From: Streptomyces sp. PCS3-D2
Lineage (GTDB): Bacteria; Actinomycetota; Actinomycetes; Streptomycetales; Streptomycetaceae
NCBI RefSeq assembly: GCF_000612545.2
Contig: NZ_CP097800.1
Coordinates: 2,167,001-2,231,000 of the forward strand
Reading direction: 5' to 3'
DNA: 64,000 nt
Both the position numbers and the translations under genes were made by a program. This document shows positions 17,331 through 26,046 of the stretch, piece after piece. Under the pieces are notes generated by a model. That model ran no database searches and was not told where the DNA came from. It worked only from the letters and a program-made list of their open reading frames with translations. Numbering within the stretch: the stretch's first letter is position 1; each line of letters begins with the position of its first letter.

Positions 17331-18422
17331 ATGGTCAACGCAGACATCGAGATCGAGACGCTCGCCGAATTCGACCAGGTCGTGGCAGGCGGCTCGCTCA
17401 GCGGCTACCGGATCCAGTCGGTCAGCCTGCTGGACCGGACGTTCGCCCTGCTGGCCGCCGACACCTCGGCGGCCGTCTTCCTGGGCTGCGCGATGGAGCC
17501 CGATGCCTCGGCCAAGGTGCGCGCGGACGGCGCCCTGGTCTTCCCGCCCGTTCCCGACCTGCCCTTCAACCCGTACCGGAGCCTGCTCTACACGCCGGAG
17601 GAGCTCTTCGAGGGGCTGCCGGACGGCTACGAGGCGACCCCGGACGCCACGACGTACGCATGGTTCCAGGAGACCGCGGCCGACCGTGACGTCTTCTCCT
17701 CGATGCTGCGCTCCGTCCACGACGACGCGGTCTCCGACGCCCTCGACGAACACCTCGCCGCCGCCCGTGTGGTGGGTGTGATGGGCGGCCACGCCATGTC
17801 CCGGGGCAGTGCGGACTACCGCGACGCCGCGGAACTCGGCCGGACCCTGACCCGATCCGGGCTGACCGTGGCCACGGGCGGCGGCCCCGGCGCGATGGAG
17901 GCCGCCAACCTGGGCGCCTACCTGGCACCGGCCCCGGACGAGGCCCTCGCGGAGTCCCTGGAACTGCTGGCCAAGGCTCCGTCCTTCGAGCCGTCGGTGT
18001 CCGACTGGGCGCGCGCGGCCTTCTCCGTACGGGAGCGCTGGCCCGGCGGCGGCGACTCGGTGGGCATCCCCACCTGGTTCTACGGACACGAGCCGCCGAA
18101 CGCCTTCGCGGCGCACATCGCCAAGTACTTCGCGAACGCCACCCGGGAGGACGGGCTGCTGGCCCGGTCCACGGCGGGCGTGGTGTTCCTGCCCGGCGCG
18201 GCCGGCACCGTCCAGGAGATATTCGACGCCGCGACGCCGAACTACTACGGATCCCGCGGCGAGCCGGCACCGATGGTCCTGGTCGGCCGCAGCCACTGGA
18301 CAGAGCATCTGCCGGCCTGGCCCCTGCTGACGGCGCTGGCCCGGGGCCGGGCGATGGAGTCGCGGATCGCGCTCGTCGACTCGGTGGACGAGGTCCCCGA
18401 CGTGCTCGCTTCGATGAGCTGA
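17331..18422 (+). CDS. LOG family protein with N-terminal extension
   Basis: Protein of 363 residues. The C-terminal 220 form a Rossmann domain of the LOG type: VVGVMGGHAMSRGS, TVATGGGPGAMEAANLGAY and VVFLPGAAGTVQEIFDA. LOG enzymes release cytokinin bases or ribose-5-phosphate from nucleoside monophosphates; the PGGxGTxxE site here is PGAAGTVQE. The first 160 residues form an extra domain not found in short LOG proteins. The start at 17331 follows a GGGTGGG stretch, 26 bases after the permease stop. A 12-bp inverted repeat follows the stop. The nucleotide substrate is not predictable. Confidence 0.8.
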   Translation: MVNADIEIETLAEFDQVVAGGSLSGYRIQSVSLLDRTFALLAADTSAAVFLGCAMEPDASAKVRADGALVFPPVPDLPFNPYRSLLYTPEELFEGLPDGYEATPDATTYAWFQETAADRDVFSSMLRSVHDDAVSDALDEHLAAARVVGVMGGHAMSRGSADYRDAAELGRTLTRSGLTVATGGGPGAMEAANLGAYLAPAPDEALAESLELLAKAPSFEPSVSDWARAAFSVRERWPGGGDSVGIPTWFYGHEPPNAFAAHIAKYFANATREDGLLARSTAGVVFLPGAAGTVQEIFDAATPNYYGSRGEPAPMVLVGRSHWTEHLPAWPLLTALARGRAMESRIALVDSVDEVPDVLASMS

Positions 18423-18451
18423 GCTCCACAGGCAACTTCCGGGCCCGTTCC

Positions 18452-18489
18452 CACGTCTGGCAGAGGTACCGCAAAACCTGCCAGACGTG
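18452..18489. terminator. 12-bp inverted repeat between LOG and DMT transporter genes
   Basis: CACGTCTGGCAG (18452-18463) and CTGCCAGACGTG (18478-18489) are perfect complements around a 14-base loop. The element starts 30 bases after the LOG stop and ends 13 bases before the transporter GTG. It could terminate the first gene or be an operator or leader hairpin of the second. Confidence 0.45.
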
Positions 18490-18502
18490 AACGGAGCCAT
18501 CG

Positions 18503-19414
18503 GTGCTCATAGGCTTGCTGACCGCTGTCGCGGCATCCATCTGCTACGGCACGGGATCCGTGCTGCAAGCCGTCGGATCGCGCCGTGCCGCCCGGACGTC
18601 CCCGGCCGCCGCTGGGGTGACCGCCCACGGCGGCCCGAATCTCTCGTCCACCGCGAAGGCGGCGATGACCTGGGAGTTCATCGTCGGAACCATCCTGGAC
18701 TTCGTCGGCTTCGGGCTCGGTGCCCTGGCCGCCCGCCTCCTTCCGCTCTTCCTCTCCCAGACCGTGATCAGTGCCAACCTGGTCATCACGGCCGTCCTGA
18801 GCGTGAAGATGCTCGGCATCCGGCTGACCCGCCGGGAATGGGCCTCCATCGGTGTCGTGTGCACCGCGCTGGTGCTGCTGGCGACGGCGGCCGGCCACGA
18901 GGGCGGCCACCACGCGCCCATGTCCACGCACTGGTGGCTGCTGGGGATCACCGCACTGCTGATGGTGGGCGGCACGGTGGCCGTCCGCCTGTTGGGCGGC
19001 GGGGCCGCGATCCTGGCGGGCCTGCTGTCGGGGCTGGGATTCGGCGCGCTCGGCGTCGGCGTCCGCATCCTCGACGGCGTCGACCCGTTCGACCTCGGCA
19101 CCCTCCTCACCGACCCGGCCCTCTACGCCATCCTGCTGGCCGGCGTCGGCGGCATGTACCTGCACACCGTCGCGCTGCAGATCGGCTCGGTGAACGGAGC
19201 CACCGCCGCCCTCGTCGTGGGCGAGACGGTCCTGCCCGGGGCGATCGGCGTGCTCTGGCTCGGTGACGCCTCGCGCCCGGGCCTGGCCTGGCTGGCGGTG
19301 GTCGGTTTCGTCATGGCCGTGACCGGCGCGGTGGCGGTGGCCTGGTACGGCAAGCACGAAGGCGCCGAGGAGCCGGCCCCGGTGCCGGTGGCGGAGCCGG
19401 AGCCGGTCGGCTGA
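18503..19414 (+). CDS. DMT (EamA-like) superfamily transporter
   Basis: Membrane protein of 303 residues with nine to ten segments, beginning VLIGLLTAVAASICYGTGSVLQA. The early glycine/serine-rich segment and the later GSVNGATAALVVGETVLPGA with LWLGD are typical of the C-terminal EamA half. The tail is acidic and proline-rich (EEPAPVPVAEPEPVG). Such proteins export small metabolites or act as small-molecule importers; the substrate is unknown. The start GTG at 18503 has GGAG upstream. It is bounded by the inverted repeat at 18452 and a 14-base tandem repeat after its stop. Confidence 0.78.
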   Translation: MLIGLLTAVAASICYGTGSVLQAVGSRRAARTSPAAAGVTAHGGPNLSSTAKAAMTWEFIVGTILDFVGFGLGALAARLLPLFLSQTVISANLVITAVLSVKMLGIRLTRREWASIGVVCTALVLLATAAGHEGGHHAPMSTHWWLLGITALLMVGGTVAVRLLGGGAAILAGLLSGLGFGALGVGVRILDGVDPFDLGTLLTDPALYAILLAGVGGMYLHTVALQIGSVNGATAALVVGETVLPGAIGVLWLGDASRPGLAWLAVVGFVMAVTGAVAVAWYGKHEGAEEPAPVPVAEPEPVG

Positions 19415-19431
19415 CGCCCGGTCCCCGCTCT

Positions 19432-19460
19432 CCCGGCCGGCCGTCACCCGGCCGGCCGTC
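19432..19460. repeat. Tandem 14-base GC repeat after transporter gene
   Basis: CCCGGCCGGCCGTC occurs twice (19432-19445, 19447-19460) separated by one A. Each copy contains the self-complementary CCGGCCGG, so it can fold and may act as a transcription stop. It lies 18 bases after the transporter stop. Confidence 0.5.
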
Positions 19461-19520
19461 CCCGGTGGTGGCACGGCAGCGTCTGCCGCTTGCTGGACCT
19501 GGGGAGAGAGTGAGGGACGT

Positions 19521-20171
19521 GTGGAACGCAGGACCGACCGGTTCAAGACACGGCGCGCGGCCGGAATGGCGGGAGTCGCCTTCGCCTTGCTGCTGGCGAC
19601 GGCGATCGCCTTGATGCGGATCGCCATCCCCTCCGGCGGCCCCGACGCGACGATCGCCCCGGACCACCGCTGGGCCGTGCAGGTGTCGCTGGAGATCGTG
19701 CCCTTTGCGGGCATCTTCTTCTTGTGGTTCATGGGGGCCCTGCGCACGCACACCGGCGACGCGGAGGACCGCTTCGTCGCCACCGTGTTCCTCGGCAGCG
19801 GCTTCGTCTTCGTCGCCACCCTGTTCGCCGCCGCCGCGGCGGCCGGCACCGTGCTCAGCGAGGGGGCGCCCTCCGACTTCGGCCGCCATTACGCCTACAC
19901 CCTCCTCGCGACCTACGCCATGCGGGTCGCGGCCGTCTTCGTCCTGGCGACCTCCACCATCGCGCGGATGCTCGGCGCCTTCCCCCGGCCGCTGACCCTG
20001 CTGGGCACGGTCATCGGGCTGGCCCTGATCGTGGTGGGTTCCGGCGTGCCCTGGTCCGAGCTGCTGTTCCCCGCCTGGGCGCTGATCGTCAGCGTGTACA
20101 TCCTGCGCGCCCGCCGCGACACCGCACCCGCGGGTCCGGCCGGCCCGACGGACCGGTCGGACCCGCCCTGA
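19521..20171 (+). CDS. Membrane protein of unknown function
   Basis: Protein of 216 residues with about six membrane segments (near residues 14-33, 53-73, 88-110, 122-142, 152-170 and 172-190). The start is basic (VERRTDRFKTRRAAG) and the tail hydrophilic and proline-rich. I recognise no named domain. The GTG at 19521 is preceded by GTGAGGGA. It lies between the DMT transporter and the ferredoxin gene on the same strand, 106 and 111 bases away, so it may be a single-gene unit. Confidence 0.7.
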   Translation: MERRTDRFKTRRAAGMAGVAFALLLATAIALMRIAIPSGGPDATIAPDHRWAVQVSLEIVPFAGIFFLWFMGALRTHTGDAEDRFVATVFLGSGFVFVATLFAAAAAAGTVLSEGAPSDFGRHYAYTLLATYAMRVAAVFVLATSTIARMLGAFPRPLTLLGTVIGLALIVVGSGVPWSELLFPAWALIVSVYILRARRDTAPAGPAGPTDRSDPP

Positions 20172-20282
20172 CCTGTGCCTGTGCACCTCGGCAGGCGGCC
20201 GACGGACCCGACGTGCATGCTGGTGAAAGGGAGGGCACGGGGGCGACGGGGACGCAGGAGCCGAGGGAAAGGCGGATCTGTC

Positions 20283-20543
20283 ATGAGGCTTGTCGTCGAC
20301 CTGAACCGCTGTCAGGGATACGCCCAGTGCGCCTTCCTCGCTCCGGACGTCTTCGCCATGCACGGCGACGAGTCGCTCCTCTACAACCCGGAGGCACCGC
20401 CCGAGCAGCGTGAGGACGTACTGCGCGCCGTGGCCGCGTGCCCGGTCCAGGCCATCCTCCTCGAACTCACGGACGAGGACATGGCGAACATGCCGGCCGC
20501 GGACGCCGCCGGTTCCAGCGCTCCCTCCGGAGGCCCGCGGTGA
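20283..20543 (+). CDS. [3Fe-4S]-type ferredoxin, P450 redox partner
   Basis: Ferredoxin of 86 residues. The cluster ligands are C10 and C16 in RCQGYAQC (the position of the fourth cysteine is tyrosine, and the usual CxxHGQC becomes CQGYAQC) and the later ACPVQAI cysteine. Three cysteines imply a [3Fe-4S] cluster, as in other Streptomyces P450 ferredoxins. An acidic and alanine-rich tail follows (LTDEDMANMPAADAAG). Its stop overlaps the reductase GTG by four bases, and the P450 gene follows. It should carry electrons from the reductase to the P450 haem. Confidence 0.9.
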   Translation: MRLVVDLNRCQGYAQCAFLAPDVFAMHGDESLLYNPEAPPEQREDVLRAVAACPVQAILLELTDEDMANMPAADAAGSSAPSGGPR

Positions 20544-21943
20544 CCACTGCCGGCGCACACGACGGCGCCCTGGAGCACCTCAAGCGCGAAGGCCGCATCG
20601 TCATCGTCGGCGCTTCGCTCGCGGGGCTCCGGGCCGCCGAGACCATGCGGGAGAAGGGGTTCGCCGGTTCGCTCACGCTGATCGGCGACGAACCCCACGA
20701 GCCCTACGACCGGCCCCCGCTGTCCAAGCAGGTCCTGCTGGGCAACGCGGTGGCGGACCACACGACGCTCCCCCGCCGCCGGGCGATCGACGCCGACTGG
20801 CGGCTCGGAGTGCCCGCGACGGGCCTGGACATGGCCGCCCGCCGGGTCCGGCTCGGCAACGGCGACGAGGTCGAGTACGACCGACTGCTGATCGCCACCG
20901 GCGTGCGCGCCCGGCCCTGGCCCAACGCGGAGGAAGCCTCCCTCGACGGGGTCTTCGTCCTGCGCACCCGCGACGACGCCGTGGGACTGCAGCGCGCCCT
21001 CACCGACAGCCCACGCCGGGTGGTCGTCATCGGAGCCGGGTTCACCGGGTCCGAGATCGCCTCCGCCTGCCGGGAACGCGGTCTGAACGTGACCGTCGCC
21101 GAACGGGGCTCCGCTCCGCTCGTCGGCGCGCTCGGCGGGGTGATCGGCGAGGTGGCGGCCGAGATGCACCGCGAGCACGAGGTCGACCTGCGCACCGGTG
21201 TCATGGTCACCGCCCTGGAGGGCGACCCCTCCGGGCGGGTCCGCGCCGCCCACCTGTCCGACGGCGCCACCGTCGAGGCGGACGTGGTGGTCGTCTCCCT
21301 CGGTGCGCAGCGCAACACCGAGTGGCTCGCCGGTTCCGGACTGGGCGCCGGCCCCCGGGGCATCGCCTGCGACGCGGGCTGCCGGGCCTTCGACGTCCGG
21401 GGCATCGTCACCGACGACATCTACGTGGCGGGAGACGTGGCACGTTCCCCGCACGCCCTGTTCGGCTACCAGTTCCTGTCCCTGGAGCACTGGGGCAACG
21501 CCGTCGCACAGGCCGACACCGCCGCGCACAACATGCTCAGCGTGAGCGCGGACCGCCGCCCCCACCTGTGGGTGCCGGCCTTCTGGTCCTCGCAGTTCGG
21601 CGTGAACATCAAGTCGGTCGGGGTGCCGCCGATGGGCACCGAGATCATGATCACGCAGGGCTCGCCCGCCGAGCGCCGGTTCGCGGCCGTCTACGGCTAC
21701 CAGGGGCGGGTGATCGCGGCCGTGACCTTCGACAACTGCCGCTGGCTCCCGTTCTACGAGCACCAGATCGAAAGCACCGCGCCGTTCCCGCCGCCGTTCT
21801 CCACGGTGGACCGCAGGCCGGAGGGGAACAAGCCGGTACCGGCGGACTTCCCCGACCCCTCGGTGCCGACCCACGGACCGACCATCACCCTCAGCGGCTA
21901 CTCGCCGGCCGACCGCAAGATGACCTTCACCCCCGGGCGCTGA
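20540..21943 (+). CDS. NAD(P)H-dependent ferredoxin reductase (FAD)
   Basis: Reductase of 467 residues in the putidaredoxin-reductase class. The FAD motif is IVIVGASLAGLRAAETM (about residues 20-36), the NAD motif VVVIGAGFTGSEIASAC (about 162-178) and the FAD-ribityl motif DIYVAGDVA (about 292-300). DRPPLSKQVL is typical of the family. The GTG start at 20540 has GGAGG upstream and overlaps the ferredoxin stop, so the two proteins are made together. It is predicted to pass electrons from NAD(P)H to the ferredoxin for the P450 encoded 38 bases downstream. The C-terminal 60 residues are longer than in short relatives. Confidence 0.9.
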   Translation: MTTAGAHDGALEHLKREGRIVIVGASLAGLRAAETMREKGFAGSLTLIGDEPHEPYDRPPLSKQVLLGNAVADHTTLPRRRAIDADWRLGVPATGLDMAARRVRLGNGDEVEYDRLLIATGVRARPWPNAEEASLDGVFVLRTRDDAVGLQRALTDSPRRVVVIGAGFTGSEIASACRERGLNVTVAERGSAPLVGALGGVIGEVAAEMHREHEVDLRTGVMVTALEGDPSGRVRAAHLSDGATVEADVVVVSLGAQRNTEWLAGSGLGAGPRGIACDAGCRAFDVRGIVTDDIYVAGDVARSPHALFGYQFLSLEHWGNAVAQADTAAHNMLSVSADRRPHLWVPAFWSSQFGVNIKSVGVPPMGTEIMITQGSPAERRFAAVYGYQGRVIAAVTFDNCRWLPFYEHQIESTAPFPPPFSTVDRRPEGNKPVPADFPDPSVPTHGPTITLSGYSPADRKMTFTPGR

Positions 21944-21981
21944 CCGCGCCGCGACCGCCCCGAGGACCACGAGGACCCGTC

Positions 21982-23238
21982 ATGACACAAGCACTGCTGC
22001 GGGAGATCATCGACTACGCGAACCGGGCCGACCCGTATCCGCTCTACGAAGAGCTCCGCAAGACCCCGGTGTCCCACGATGGGGACGGTCCGTACGTGGT
22101 CAGCACCTACTACGAGATCCGGAGCCTGCTGCACGACCCGAGGATCAGCTCGGACGCACGCAACCTGAAGGCCACCGGTGACGATCCGCTGGGACAGTCG
22201 GCCGACGAGGAGGGGGCGGACCTGCCGCCCTCCTTCCTCAGGCTCGACCCGCCGGACCACGACCGCCTGCGGAGGATCACCAACCGTCCGTTCGGGCCGC
22301 CGCACGCCCCGCGCCGGGTGCACGACATGCGCGCCGAACTCCACGGCCTCGTGGACGGTCTCATCGACGGCATCGGCACCTCCGGGACGCTGGACCGGGT
22401 CGACCTGGTCGACCAGTTCGCGTACCCGTTCCCGGTTTCGGTGATCTGCCGGCTGCTCGGAGTCCCGCGCGAGGACGAACCGCGCTTCCACGTCTGGGCG
22501 GACACCCTGGCCGCCAGCCTGGACCCCGATCCGGACGGGGACCCCGGCCAGCGGGCCAAGAGCATGACGGATACCCGCATGGAGCTGGGCATGTACCTGG
22601 CCGGGCTGATCGAGGAGCGGCGCAAGAACCCCGGCGACGACATGCTGTCCCAGCTGGCGACCTCGGACGGCCCGGACGGCGCGATGACCACGATGGAGGC
22701 GCTCAGCACCTCCGCGCTGCTGCTGATCGCCGGTCACGAGACCACGGTCAACCTGATCACGAACGGGATGCTGACCCTGCTGCGCCACCCGGACGTCCTG
22801 CAGCGGCTGCGCGAGGACCCCGCCCTGTCGGTCCCGATCGTGGAAGAGCTCCTGCGGTACGAGCCGCCGGTGCAGCTCGTACCGCAGCGCTCCACGCTCT
22901 GCGACATCGAGGTCGCGGGGGTCTCCATTCCCAAGGGCGCCTCACTGTGGCTGGTCCTGGCGTCCGGCAACCGCGACCCGAAGCGCTTCGAGAACCCCGA
23001 CCGCTTCGACCCCGACCGCAAGGACAACCAGCACCTCGGCCTCGGCAGCGGCATCCACAGCTGCTTCGGCGCCCCGCTGGCCCGGCAGGAGGCGCAGCTG
23101 GCACTGAGCGCGCTGGCCCGCCGACTGGACAACCCCAGGCTGCTGGAGGACCCGCCCCCGTACCGCCAGAACGCGGTGCTCCGCGGACCCCGGCACCTGC
23201 CCATCGCCTGCGACGGCATCCTGCCGAAGGCGGCCTGA
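21982..23238 (+). CDS. Cytochrome P450
   Basis: Soluble bacterial P450 of 418 residues. The I-helix reads LLIAGHETTVNLI (oxygen-activating), the K-helix ExxR is EELLRYEPP, and the haem loop is LGSGIHSCFGAPLAR with the cysteine thiolate. The start MTQALLREIIDYANRADPYPLYEELR is typical of class I bacterial P450s. It is the third gene of a ferredoxin-reductase-P450 operon, so the complete electron chain is provided locally. The substrate is unknown; fatty acids or secondary metabolites are common for such operons. No biosynthetic genes lie nearby. It ends seven bases from the convergent ATPase gene without an obvious terminator. Confidence 0.93.
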   Translation: MTQALLREIIDYANRADPYPLYEELRKTPVSHDGDGPYVVSTYYEIRSLLHDPRISSDARNLKATGDDPLGQSADEEGADLPPSFLRLDPPDHDRLRRITNRPFGPPHAPRRVHDMRAELHGLVDGLIDGIGTSGTLDRVDLVDQFAYPFPVSVICRLLGVPREDEPRFHVWADTLAASLDPDPDGDPGQRAKSMTDTRMELGMYLAGLIEERRKNPGDDMLSQLATSDGPDGAMTTMEALSTSALLLIAGHETTVNLITNGMLTLLRHPDVLQRLREDPALSVPIVEELLRYEPPVQLVPQRSTLCDIEVAGVSIPKGASLWLVLASGNRDPKRFENPDRFDPDRKDNQHLGLGSGIHSCFGAPLARQEAQLALSALARRLDNPRLLEDPPPYRQNAVLRGPRHLPIACDGILPKAA

Positions 23239-23245
23239 GCCCGTC

Positions 23246-24289
23246 CTACCGATCGCCCGGCGGGAGGACGACCACCTCGGCGGGGGTGAAGGCCACGGCG
23301 ACCCGGTCGCCGACGGCCGGGGCCCCCGCCAGTCCGCACTCCGCCTCCAGTACCGGGCCGCTCCCCGGCCGCAGCCGCAGGCCGACGTGCGTGCCGCGGA
23401 AGGTCCGGGACACCACCTCACAGCTCAGGCCCGCCTCCTCGCGGAGCACGACTCCCGCCGGGCGGACCAGCAGCCGCTGTTCCCCTTCGGGGGAGCCGGC
23501 CGGGACCGGGACCCGGCCCCACGCGGTCGCGGCGACCGCGCCCGTCACCGTCGCCGCGACCACGTTCTCGAAGCCCAGGAAGCGTGCCACGAACTCCGAG
23601 GCGGGCCGCTGCCACACCTCAAGCGGCGTTCCGGCCTGAGCGATCCGGCCATCCCGCATCACCACCACCCGGTCGGCCAGCGCGAAGGCCTCCCCCTGGT
23701 CGTGCGTGACGGCCAGGACCGTCGTGCCCAGCCGTGAGAACAGCCCCCGCAGCTCGACCACGAGCCGCTCCCGCAGCCCCCGGTCCAGCTGGCCGAGCGG
23801 TTCGTCGAGCATCAACAGCCGCGGCGAGGGCGCCAGGGCCCGGGCCAGCGCCACCCGCTGCTGCTCTCCCCCGGACAAGGAGGCCACGGCGCGGCCCTGT
23901 GCCCCGGGGAGCCCCACCAGTTCGAGCAGTTCGGCGACCCGGTCGGGGTACGTCCGGCGGCCCCCGGCACGGCCGCCGCCGCGCATCCGCAGGCCGAAGG
24001 AGACGTTCGCGCCGACATCGCGGTGCGGGAAGAGCTGGTGGTCCTGGAACATCAGGCCCACGCCGCGCCGGTGCACGGGTACGGCGGCCTGGTCGGCCCC
24101 GTCCAGCAGCACGCGTCCCCCGGACACCTGCTGGAGCCCGGCCACCACCCGCAGCAGTGTGGACTTCCCGCTGCCGCTCGGACCCAGCACGCACACGGTC
24201 TCGTGCTCGTCCACCGTCAAGTCCACGGTGTCGACGACCGCGCGCTCGCCGAAGCGGACCGACACCCCTTCCAGCTGAAGCAGGGTCAT
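23246..24289 (-). CDS. thiQ: ABC transporter ATP-binding protein, thiamine-type
   Basis: ATPase of 347 residues. Walker A GPSGSGKST, Q-loop MFQDHQLFPH, signature LSGGEQQRVALARAL, Walker B LLMLDEPLGQLD and H-loop VTHDQGEA are all intact. After residue 240 it has a TOBE-like C-terminal part (LLVRPAGVVLREEAG). The ATG at 24289 overlaps the permease stop (ATGA). It powers the transporter made by the next two genes upstream, which sit behind a TPP riboswitch, so thiamine, its phosphates or a precursor is the likely cargo. ThiQ proteins are usually shorter (about 230), and the extension resembles iron/polyamine-type ATPases. Confidence 0.82.
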   Translation of the reverse strand: MTLLQLEGVSVRFGERAVVDTVDLTVDEHETVCVLGPSGSGKSTLLRVVAGLQQVSGGRVLLDGADQAAVPVHRRGVGLMFQDHQLFPHRDVGANVSFGLRMRGGGRAGGRRTYPDRVAELLELVGLPGAQGRAVASLSGGEQQRVALARALAPSPRLLMLDEPLGQLDRGLRERLVVELRGLFSRLGTTVLAVTHDQGEAFALADRVVVMRDGRIAQAGTPLEVWQRPASEFVARFLGFENVVAATVTGAVAATAWGRVPVPAGSPEGEQRLLVRPAGVVLREEAGLSCEVVSRTFRGTHVGLRLRPGSGPVLEAECGLAGAPAVGDRVAVAFTPAEVVVLPPGDR

Positions 24290-26046
24290 CAGAACTCTCC
24301 GGAGGTCTTGTCGGGGCGCAGCCGCTCCAGCGCCAGCAGGGAGACCGCGCACACCAGCATCAGGATGGTGCTCAGGGCCATCGCCTGCCCGTAGTTCAGT
24401 TCGCCGGCCCGTCCCAGCAGCCGCGCCACGGCCACCGGCAGCGTCGGCCGGTCCGGCCGCGCGATGAAGACGGTCGCGCCGAACTCCCCCAGCGACACGG
24501 CGAAGGCGAACCCGGCCGCGATCAGCAGCGCCCGCCGCACCAGCGGCAGGTCCACCTCCCGCCAGGCGCGCAGCGGTGACGCGCCCAGCACGGCGGCGGC
24601 CTCCCGCAGCCGTCCGTCCACCGCGCGCAGTACCGGCAGCATGGTCCGTACGACGAAGGGCACGCCGACCAGGGCCTGGGCCAGCGGCACCAGGATCCAC
24701 GAGGTCCGCAGATCCAGCGGCGGCTCGTCCAGGGTGATCAGGAAGCCGAAGCCGACCGTCACGGCGGACACCCCCAGCGGGAGCATCAGCATCGCGTCGA
24801 AGCCGCGTACGAAGCGGCCGCCGCGCCTGGTCAGGGCCGCGGCCGCGAGTCCCCCGACGACCAGGGCGACCGCGGTGGCGGCGAGCGCGTACTGCAGGGA
24901 GTTCCAGATCGCCTCCAGCGGCGGTACCAGGAAGGTGCCGCCGCCGGCGCCGGCGTCCTGCAGGGCCCGGTAGAAGCCGAGGCCGTAGCCACCGGGGGTG
25001 TCGAAGGACCGCTCGACGAGCACGGCCAGCGGCGCCACGATCAGCAGCCCGATGGTGAGCAGGACCCCGCCCAGGAGGGTGTGCTGCGCCCCACCGTGCG
25101 GCCGGTGCGCGGTACGGCCCGGGTCGACCAGGCGCAGTGCGGTCTCGCGCCGACGCACCGTCCAGGCGTGCAGGGCGAGGATCGCGCCGATGGCGGCGAA
25201 CTGCACCATCGTCAGCACGGCCGCCGTCGGCAGGTCCAGCAGCTGCGCGGTCTGCCGGTAGACCTCCACCTCCAGGGTGGAGTAGGCGGGTCCGCCCAGG
25301 ATCAGCACGACGCCGAAGGAGCTGAAGGTGAAGAGGAACACCATCAGGGAGGCCGCAGCCACGGCCGGGGCGAGCGCGGGCAGCGTCACCCGCCGCCAGG
25401 CGGCGAACCGGCCGGCGCCCAGCACCCGGGCGGCCTCCTCCTGGCGCGGATCGAGCTGGGCCCACAGGCCGCCGACGGTACGGACGACGACGGCGTAGTT
25501 GAAGAAGACGTGGGCGAGCAGGATCGCCCAGACGGTGGTGTCGAGCCGGACGCCCGCCAGCTCCTCCAGCATGCCGCCGCGCCCGAGCAGAGCGAGGAAG
25601 GCGGTGCCCACGACCACGGTCGGGAGCACGAACGGCACGGTCACCACCGCCCGCAGCAGCTGTTTGCCGGGGAACTCAAGGCGTGCGAAGGCGTACGCGC
25701 CGGGGAGCGCGATCAGCAAGGTGAGCGCGGTGGAGGCGAACGCCTGCCAGGTGGTGAACCAGAGCACGCCGGCGATGTCGGGCCGGGACAGGACCTCGCC
25801 GATCCGGCCGAACTGCCATCCGGTGTCGGTCTTGAGGCCGCGGCCGACGATCGCCGCGACGGGGTAGGCGAAGAACAGCCCGAAGAAGGCGAGGGGGGCG
25901 GCCATCAGGGCGAGGCGGACGGCGGTGGCCCGCCCGCTCCCGCCCCGCCCGGGTGCCCGCCCCGGTCCGGGGACCGGGGCGGCGGCGTCGGCCGACGCCG
26001 CTCCCGGCTCCTTCGTGGCGGCTACTTCACGACCAGTGCGGTCCAT
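24289..26046 (-). CDS. thiP: ABC transporter permease, ThiP-like (fused two-domain)
   Basis: Permease of 585 residues with two homologous halves of six membrane segments, the fused layout of ThiP and FbpB. Each half has an EAA loop (RQEEAARVLGAGRFAAWRRV and RLREAAAVLGASPLRAWREV). The N-terminal 45 residues are proline/alanine-rich and cytoplasmic. The ATG at 26046 overlaps the 3' end of the binding-protein gene by 25 bases; a GTG at 26058 is an alternative. Coupled to the downstream ATPase through ATGA. In a riboswitch-controlled operon it should import thiamine or a related compound. Confidence 0.85.
   Translation of the reverse strand: MDRTGREVAATKEPGAASADAAAPVPGPGRAPGRGGSGRATAVRLALMAAPLAFFGLFFAYPVAAIVGRGLKTDTGWQFGRIGEVLSRPDIAGVLWFTTWQAFASTALTLLIALPGAYAFARLEFPGKQLLRAVVTVPFVLPTVVVGTAFLALLGRGGMLEELAGVRLDTTVWAILLAHVFFNYAVVVRTVGGLWAQLDPRQEEAARVLGAGRFAAWRRVTLPALAPAVAAASLMVFLFTFSSFGVVLILGGPAYSTLEVEVYRQTAQLLDLPTAAVLTMVQFAAIGAILALHAWTVRRRETALRLVDPGRTAHRPHGGAQHTLLGGVLLTIGLLIVAPLAVLVERSFDTPGGYGLGFYRALQDAGAGGGTFLVPPLEAIWNSLQYALAATAVALVVGGLAAAALTRRGGRFVRGFDAMLMLPLGVSAVTVGFGFLITLDEPPLDLRTSWILVPLAQALVGVPFVVRTMLPVLRAVDGRLREAAAVLGASPLRAWREVDLPLVRRALLIAAGFAFAVSLGEFGATVFIARPDRPTLPVAVARLLGRAGELNYGQAMALSTILMLVCAVSLLALERLRPDKTSGEF

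Noticed and set aside
19432-19460. Two-copy repeat as a CRISPR or REP element
   Set aside because: Only two copies, one-base spacer and no array elsewhere; a simple GC tandem is enough.
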